The notes beneath the pieces are model-generated. The model was not told the DNA's origin. It did not search any database and worked only from the letters and a program-made list of their open reading frames with translations. From the NCBI GenBank assembly GCA_019925095.2, contig CM034389.1:19393435-19457434 (forward strand): a stretch of DNA of 64,000 nt, written 5' to 3'. The DNA is from Dendrolimus kikuchii (taxonomy: Eukaryota > Arthropoda > Insecta > Lepidoptera > Lasiocampidae). Shown here piece by piece: positions 26,301 through 35,300 of the stretch (position 1 is the first letter of the stretch; each line of letters starts with the position of its first letter). Made by a program: the position numbers and the translations under genes.

Positions 26301-29300
26301 AAATACAATTCTGCGCTTAAAACCGTTAAAATGTACAGCTTACATATTGCTATTCTATCATATACCTAGTCTTTCCATAAATATTGTAACAAAGATTTTT
26401 TTTCTATTGCAAATAACATTTATAAGTTTTACAGTGTGTTAGTTTAATACATAAATATAAAACAATTTAAAATATAAAAAGCTTATTCGAAGTAGTCTCC
26501 ATTGGCTGTAATACAGTCCTATAAACGTTGAGGCCAGTTATCAATAGAAGCACGCACTCTTTCTATGGGAAAATTCTTCACTGCCAATCGTATGGATTGT
26601 TTTAGGGACTCCAAATTATCATGGCGTTTAGAGCAAGCCGTACTCTCTAAAACTAGCCATAAATTATAATCCAGCGGATTAAGATCGGGACTAGACGACG
26701 GCCAGTCTTCAGTTCTGATGAAGTCCGAAACGTTCGTTTCCAACCAAGACTGCGTTGACCGAACTTTATGACCCGGCGCCGATTCTTGCTGAAAGGACCA
26801 TTCTTGGTTATTGAACATGGTGTTGTTATGGGGCTTAACTACCTTTTCAAGAATGGTATCTTGATACACTTGTGCCGATGTTTTGATACCTTTTTCACAA
26901 AAATATGGCTCAGCCACTCCTTCATAGCTAACACCCCACTAAACCATCACTGAAGATGGATAATGCCCACGTTACACTCTGTCGACTAATTGAGAAGCTT
27001 CCTTTGAGCTTTGAGCATAAATACGGTCATTTTGTTTGTTAAAATGTTGCTCAATTGTAAAAATCTTCTCATCCGTAAACAAAATTATTCTGTGACCTCC
27101 CTTTGCGTACCGCTTCAGTACCTAGTTGTTTCGATTTTACCACCCTATTCGTTTTTAAATTATGAGTTAAGAAATGACCAGCGCGTCTCTTATAGGCAGC
27201 AAGTCCTAAGTCATCTTTTAAAATACGCGACATGGTTCTAGGTGATATCTTCATCTTCCGAGATAAAATCTTTTGCTTTCGGACAGGATTTCTTCGAATT
27301 CTTTCTGTTACTGCTTTGACCACCTTTTTCGTACGAACACTACGTGGACGGCCAGATCTTTTTCTGTCACAAACAGAGGAGGTCTCATTGTACCTATTAA
27401 TAGCCCGGTATATAAACATTTGACTAATATCAAGCGTATGGAGAGTTTTAAAAATTGCATTTGGATCCATACCTACTTAGTGTAATGCAATCACAGCGAT
27501 TCGGTTCTCTTTATCGCCCCACTCATTTTTAATAACGCAAAATTTTGTACAATGTATTGGCGCCAAAATGAGAAAACACAATGAAAAATCATATAAAAAT
27601 GACAGATTCCAAATTCAATTGTAATATTTTGTTTCTTTTCAATTGTAACAGTATTTATGGCCCGACTAAGTAGGGGTATTTGTTTAGTGTTATAAAATTC
27701 GACGTTGAGCATTATTTATTGGTGTTTCAGGACTGTGGCGAAACAGCCCTTCATTTAGCCATATCACGTGAAATAGGCGACGGTTCATCGTTGCACATAG
27801 TCGATTTTCTAGTCCAAAACGGTGGCTCCCAATTGTTGGATAAGACCACCACAAACGGTATGACGTGCCTACACTTGTGCGCGGCCACCGATAGAACGGA
27901 GCCCATGAAGCTACTGTTGAAAGCCGGCGCGGATTCGACGATCAAAGACGCCAGTGGACGCACAGCTTTACAGATCGCCAGGCAACTAGGACACCACGCG
28001 TGCCAGGAGTTGGTAAGGACATTTTTATCTTCACAATATTCAGGAAATTCTTAGCGAGTAAAAGATGTTTGATAAATAGATACTTTTCATATAAATTTTC
28101 TCTATTTTCGTACTTTATTCTTTGTAGCATGAGACAAAGTGTAAACAAAGAATACAGCGTTTCTCACTTTCTTATTTAATTAAAGTTAAGGTGCCTACTA
28201 ATATCTTATTTATTTGTTAAACAAAAAGAAAGTAACAAATAAATAACTAAAAACATAACAAGGAGAAACTTAAGAAAAACAAAAACAGAAATTTCACTGT
28301 CACATCCGATGATGACCGATGACAGAGCAACACATTGAAATGTAAAATGAATATAATGTATTGTATAATTCGGTAGTATTAAAAACATGCCGACTTTGAG
28401 AATCACATCTTGTTTAGGTTGTTTAGCATGTGATGTTTCTAATTTATAATTTATTTAAAATTCCAAAAATTTAATCAAGGAGTTTCATTTATAAAGAATT
28501 ATGTAACTATGGCATACATAGTACTAACTTGTTATTTAAAGTTTAACTAGCGTATTCTTTAAATTAAAAGTGATCTAAGAAAAATCTTTTTATGGTTTGT
28601 TTACTTTCAACTTGTCACGCCGTCCCCTGAATTAGATGTTTGTAGATTAGCTGTAGAAGGCATTCTGCGGCTTGTTGCATAAAATTCAGTTACGCTTACA
28701 AAACGTCGCAAGTAAAAATAATAAAATAGTAACTAAAATTATTCCCATTATGCTGTTTTAAAATTTTGATGATAAGATGTTATTTTATACGTCAAAGTAA
28801 TAGGATTTATTGTAACATATGTCAGCAATCCTAGTAGTGTTTCCTAATTTTATCGATGTAATTTGAAAAGCGATATATAATGGTTTGTTCCAACGCGATT
28901 TGAAATTAGTAAAACTATTTTTTCTATCTTTTCTATGTGTTTCAGTTAGAAAACGTGGATAAACGGGAGAAAAGTATATTTGAAAACATAAACATCGATT
29001 GGAATTTGTCACATGACGACGGATCAACAGATTTCTCAGATGATGACACTGTTATTGATGAACGGGTAAGGCAAAGTTTCATTATTCATAAGGACATTCT
29101 ATTATAGTCCAATTTTGTTTCTGTCAGATTCTACTGCTTTCTAGAGAGTTAATATCACGAGACACTATTGAATTTCCTATTAACATTAAAAATCGATCAA
29201 TTGTAATAATTATTTTATTCCGAAAATAGAATCTTAGAGATTACTTAATGATAGTCATGATTGTAACCGTACAGTAAGCACAAAACTTAAATGCGCTTCG

Positions 29301-32300
29301 AATGAACTTAGTCCCGTCAGTTAGCGCAGGTCTAATCGAATGTTAAAGTTTATTTATATCTTATGGTGTATCGTGCGAAAGAGATTACTTACGAGGCCAG
29401 ACGGCTGAGAGAGAGCGTCGTAACACTTTCCATTCCGCTCTGTCTGTGAATCTTATAACTGTGTACTGCGCAATGATGTGCACGAACTTCAAGGCCGCAT
29501 CTAAGTTTTTACTCGTACTATACACACCAAATGCTTCTTGTAGCAAAACGGCAGCGTAACACCTGAGAAGAAATGCCCACGTTCGCGTCCACCATCGTAC
29601 GCGGGTGGTTTGGTCGCGAGCAATGAGCGGCCGATCGTGTGTGGTGGCGAGTCCCCGGTATTGAGGTCTCGGTCTTCCACCTGTGATTCCTTACACCACG
29701 CGCCGCCAACACCCACCACGTTGCCAAGGAAGCCTAACGTTTGTAAGTATAAAATCTTTATGTAAAATAAAAATACTGTTTCAATTAAATGTTCTTTTAA
29801 ATCCTTAAACTAATTAAACAGCCACGTTCAACCTTTCTTTTTATAGAGACCTTTCTTTATATATTTATTAGATGAGGTGCCCGGGGCTACAATATTAATT
29901 TGTTTAGAGCTTTTTTATTTATTTCTAGAGTACAGCAAACGTATTGGCGACCACCTAAAAAAATTGTTTACGTCTTCTATGTATATTTGTATTTTTCAAT
30001 TGAAATCAATTATATTTTATAATTATTTAGTATGCCATGCGGGTGACATATTATGTATAACGGTTCTAGAACTTTAAGGGCATGGCTTTATTAATATCGA
30101 GCGTTTTAAACTTTGATGTATAAAAAAAATGTAATAGACTAAGGGTTTTAATTAAGGTGGTAATTAAATAATAATAGCAAGAAAAAAGAAATAAAAAAAG
30201 GATTATGCGTAAAGTAATCTAAATAAGAAATATATAATGCTCTGGCCAAATTGTTTGTCAGGAGAGAGTGAATCAAAAAACGTGTTGAGGTATCACAATT
30301 AAAACTATGTTTTGACCAAAAAAATGTTCCCCAAAAGAAGTTGTGGGGCCACGTATTTTGGCAAAATATGTAGATTCATAACCTTTAGTTGAGGTTAGTT
30401 AAATTTTGTCTGTTACAGATAATATTGGCAGTTTGAAGAAGAGAGTCGCGCCTTTACCCCCGGCGGTGGCTCTAGCTCACCCCCCACCTCATCCGCGCTC
30501 CACACCTTCGCCGTCAGCTGACAGCACACGGTCGTTGCACGGTTAGTGTATTACTTGTGTTGTATTGTCCTCCGTGACTCCACCTGCTGGGCCCAGGCGG
30601 AAGAACAGCGCTGGTCTTAGTGGCTAGCTCTACGCTGAGTCTGGGTCCAATTTAGGACCTACATATTGTTTTATTTTTCTCAGTATTGTTCGAGTGTTTG
30701 TTTGTCCTAAATAAAATATTTCATTCTTTCTTTCTTTCTAAAAAAACGACTTGTTTCTTTACCTACTATCAAATCAACAGAGATACTTATTTTGATTATT
30801 TAACAAAACACTATAGCTAGCCTTAAATTTTGTATGACCATTGCAAGTTATAAGGTCATAACTTTAATGAGTCAAATTGCGTATTTATGTGGAAATTAAT
30901 TTTATTTTAATAAGTCAGTTGCGATTTAACGATTTTTATTTTTATTTCGACATTTTGGCCACTTTTCAATAGCCATAATCACGATAGACGGCTTAAAATG
31001 CCTTAAACCCTTAAAAACTTAAAACGCCGCTAGTATAATTGTTAAAACGTAGTTTTAGTTACGTATACCAGTCGCTAAAACTTAAGAAAGTATGTTAGAC
31101 AGGTTCTTCGAGTGTTCTCTTTCCAGAATTGATGAATTTGCAGCTAGTATAACTGAAACAGTAGACTTTCGTATTATTATAACATGTATTTTTAATCCAC
31201 CAAAATCATATAAAGCTATGCTACGTTGATACCGACTGCACCAGCTATCTTCATTATATAATACGAACTTTGTACATTGATAACAATGTTATCTAATCTA
31301 TAATTTATTATCTATACCTAAGTAAGTGCAAATACACTCAGTTTTATTTCTCAAGGTTTAATCTACTAGTATATAACTAGGTTGTTTTAATAGGGCATTA
31401 TGTCTATGGCTAATAAAATATTTGCTGTTATTATAGATATTAAACTTCTGCTACGTTGATTATAGAGTTATTAAAACTTAGCTAATTATGAAACGTTTAG
31501 TTTAACGACTTTTTGGGTTTAATTTTCAACCGGAATATCTATATTATAAGGTGTTTAACTGTCAATGTCAAACACATAATCATTAGTCTGTGTTCAAAAA
31601 CGCACAGAGATTATCAAAGAATTTTTAAATGTTGCCAATAAATATTTTTTGACAGAAGGACATAATCGACGTTGATACGTATAAGGATAATTAAATACAA
31701 TCGAATTAGGTAGGTAACACATTGTACGAATAATTCTAAAAAAATAATTAAAACTACGTTTTAACGATTTTTTAAGCACGGTATTTATTTCAACGTTGCA
31801 GCAACTTTTCTGTGTGCAAAAACTGTGGGCAAATACTTAAGAAAATATTATTCTAAAAGAATGTTATTGCAAAAAAGCAGATGTTACAACACCTTTTTAT
31901 CATCATACTTTAAAAAAATTTACTTAATATTTTTATTTAAGACTAGTATTTAAGATTGCGTAGAACTTAGACTAGAATTACAATGAGATAATTAAATAAT
32001 AGAATACTTAAATGGTAACTATTAAAATTCATGTAAGAATATTTATTGTAGTTCAGCCCACGGAGACTCATGCACGGTATTAAGAATGACTAACTGAACG
32101 AGCATGTCCATGGGACTTTCAATAAAATCACATCTGCTCCTGTTCCAAAATTGAAATCTTGTAATTGTATTGTAATCGTACACGATTACAATACAATTAC
32201 AAGTGTTACAACACTTAGCCATAATTTCCTCGCAATTTGACACATTTTCTTGTGGAAAAAATTATGTAATATTCACTGAGACACCGTCTTTTTCCCTTCT

Positions 32301-35300
32301 AAAACTTTGGCGGCCTTACTTATAATAATCTCGTTAAGAAACGATTAGGTATCTCTTAAGTAAGAGAACCTTAAGACCCTAATCAATGAATATCTTTTTT
32401 TTCACTTATTTTATTATTATAATTTTTAACAGTTATTTATGACTTTACTACCTCTTATCCTTAAGAGGAGGTTATAGGTAAGATTTTTACTAATCAGTTG
32501 CTGAGCAGTTTCTTTAAATTTAAGAAAGGATTATAAGTAAGGCCCTGAGTATTTTACTAGTTTAGATGGGATTCGGTTCGACCCCGATGCTCCCTTAACA
32601 CCTCACGTAAGTGACGAATGCCCCCTGTTGCAAATAAGTAAGTTATTTGAGATTTTGATTTAGTAACGAGTGGTGTGGTGAAGCACCGGCCCCAGCAGCC
32701 GCCGCCAACGCCTCCGCCGACCACGGTTCAGATGCACAACGGAAGCCACCACAGGGACGAACCCACACCGCCACCGAGAAAGGTAATTTAATTAATTAAT
32801 TCAATCAGTGCCCTTGATATTATTTTTTAATGGCAATATACGTGTTTTAGATAAGTTATTGTCATAGTACTTCAGTTTTGAATAAAATGGTTTTTTGTAT
32901 CTTACTGTCCATTCATTTACATTACAATTGGTAGAGGATTACTTGTATGAAATTTATGTCGAATTTTAACGGGTAGTGAGGGAAATGAATGGATAGTAAG
33001 ATAGACTATTAACCGAGAATCATATTTTAGTTATTAGGAATCATTTAAGGTTATTCATTTGTGTATTTCGACTATAATTTGGTTATCATCATTATATGAT
33101 GTGTGATCTTCAAAGAATTAGAAGGAAACTTAGTTTATAAAAACTTGAGTTGGAATTTTATCAGTGGTTGTCAATTTTAAACAAATCAGTTTAATTTTTT
33201 TAAAGGGCATTTTTTATTAAATTTCATCAATCCTACAAATTAGAAAACTTGGTAGCTTGAATGTTTGTAAGTGTCTATTATTATAATGAAATAACGGTAT
33301 CTTTTAAAAGAAATTAGTATCATTTATTATATTATTATATTAAGTTGTAATAAATAATTAGGTATATAACACCATCTGTGTACAAACGTTTGTATAGACC
33401 CATATAAATACATCGTTGAAAGAGATCGTAAATGGATAGTAAAACAGATTATATTTGTTTTTGCTTCAGAAGAAAAATAGATTGCATCTGGAAAAGGCGA
33501 AAGCGAAACTGAGAAGGGTAAAAAATAACAAGACTTAGTGTAATTAATCGCTTACCCTTGTTTGGTTTACGCCCTTCATTAATATTGTTTTATATGCGAA
33601 TGGGACCGACGAAATAAGTTTTCAAAATGTAAAAATACTAGTCTTTTTATGAAATTTCATATAATTTTCTTTGGAAAAAATATTGGCTTTAAAGTGTCTT
33701 TAATGCTAAAGTTTCATGGCCTTAAAAATCAAAGTCTTGTGAAAATTAAGAGCGTATTTCTACGCTTAAAATATATTTTAATACCAACTTAACTGTACTA
33801 ATATTACTACTAGTATACTAGTAGATTTTTAGGAACTTATAGTTTGAATGTCTTAGCTATGTTTTGGTATTCCTGTAAAGTGTAAACTGTTTGCAATATA
33901 ATGGGGGTGGATTATAAGGTTTTGATTTCTGTGGTCATGATACTTTATAAAAAAAACCTTTGTCTCAATAAATTGCGACTATAAGTTCATTTCTTTATAC
34001 TTTTTTATATTAAAAGGCCGTGGATATTGCAGTGGATAAGGATTCCTATGTTTCATTTCAATGATATGGGTTCGAATCAGCCTGCTAAAGATTTTTTTAT
34101 ATCTAATGTGTATATTGTTACAATTACTATGCATTGACAATGAAAGAAAACATATTGAGATAACCTTTACATTCCAGATTAGAGATGTGTGAAACCCAAC
34201 AAATTAGTTTTGGAAAGCATGGTATGTATTTACCTTTCCCCCTAAAATAAGAAGGCTCGAGCCCAATACTGAAATTTTGTGAGACAAGATTATAATTTAA
34301 CATTCAAAGACTAGCAGTTGGCGTTCTATATCGTCATCGTAGTCGTCAGCCAATCATAGTCCACTGCTGGACGTAGGTCTCCCCAAGTCGGCGCCACTCA
34401 TTCCGGTCCTCCGCCTTCCTCATCCGGCGCCTACCGGCGACCTTGCGCAGGTCTTTAGTCCATCGGGCTAGAGGGCGTCCGACACTACGTTTACCTTTAC
34501 CGAGGCGTGGTACCACTCCAGGACTCGTATGCTCTATCGGCCATCGGTCCTGCGGCAGACGTGACCGGCCCACTGCCACTTCAACTTGCTAATTCTCATT
34601 TCTAATTCTATCCATAAGAGAAACACCCAAAATAGCTCACTCCATAGCCTGTTGAGCTACTTGGTATTTGTGGACCAGTTCTGTCGTCAGTGTCCACGTC
34701 TCGGCCCCGTAGGTCAGGACGGGGCGGACGCACTGCTCGAATACTTTCGTCTTCAGGCATTGCGGGATGGTCGAAGAAAAGACTTGACGGGGCGTTCCAT
34801 ATAAATTCTCTCAAGAACCCTTTCTCTATTCTCATAAAATACCCTTTTTAGACGACATTTTGAAAGGCTGATTCGTATCATTTTTTTAATTCACAAATTA
34901 TTTATCTTCACTAACCACTAGATGATGTGTCGTTCTTTATTTTGACAATTGGTTAAACATTGCATTTCTTTCGGCGCGGCCAAGTTTAAATTAGACAAAG
35001 AAATGTTAATAATATAAGACATATAATTACATAATATGAATGTGTGCTTTTATGAAAACAAGTCCCTAAGCAAGTGTATTCTCACAACTCAAGCTAAAAC
35101 TATGCTGCATGATAATCTAACAGCTTTCAGCTTTAGTGTATTTATTAAAAAAAAACTACTCCTTGATTTTAGATAATTTGATTCCAAATTGATTAATATT
35201 CAAGTAGAGAATATTTTTAGAACTTAATAACACATGAAATGCTTATCTTTCCATTTTAATTGAAATGTGTTTTGTTATAATAAATATTGTTATTTTGTGT

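Noticed and set aside
29501..29727. Two minus-strand frames of about 70 codons
   Set aside because: They are antisense shadows of the ASAP linker exon at 29544-29742.
34029..34078. Possible functional tRNA gene
   Set aside because: A- and B-box-like strings are present but acceptor and anticodon stems do not pair convincingly; a SINE head explains it better.
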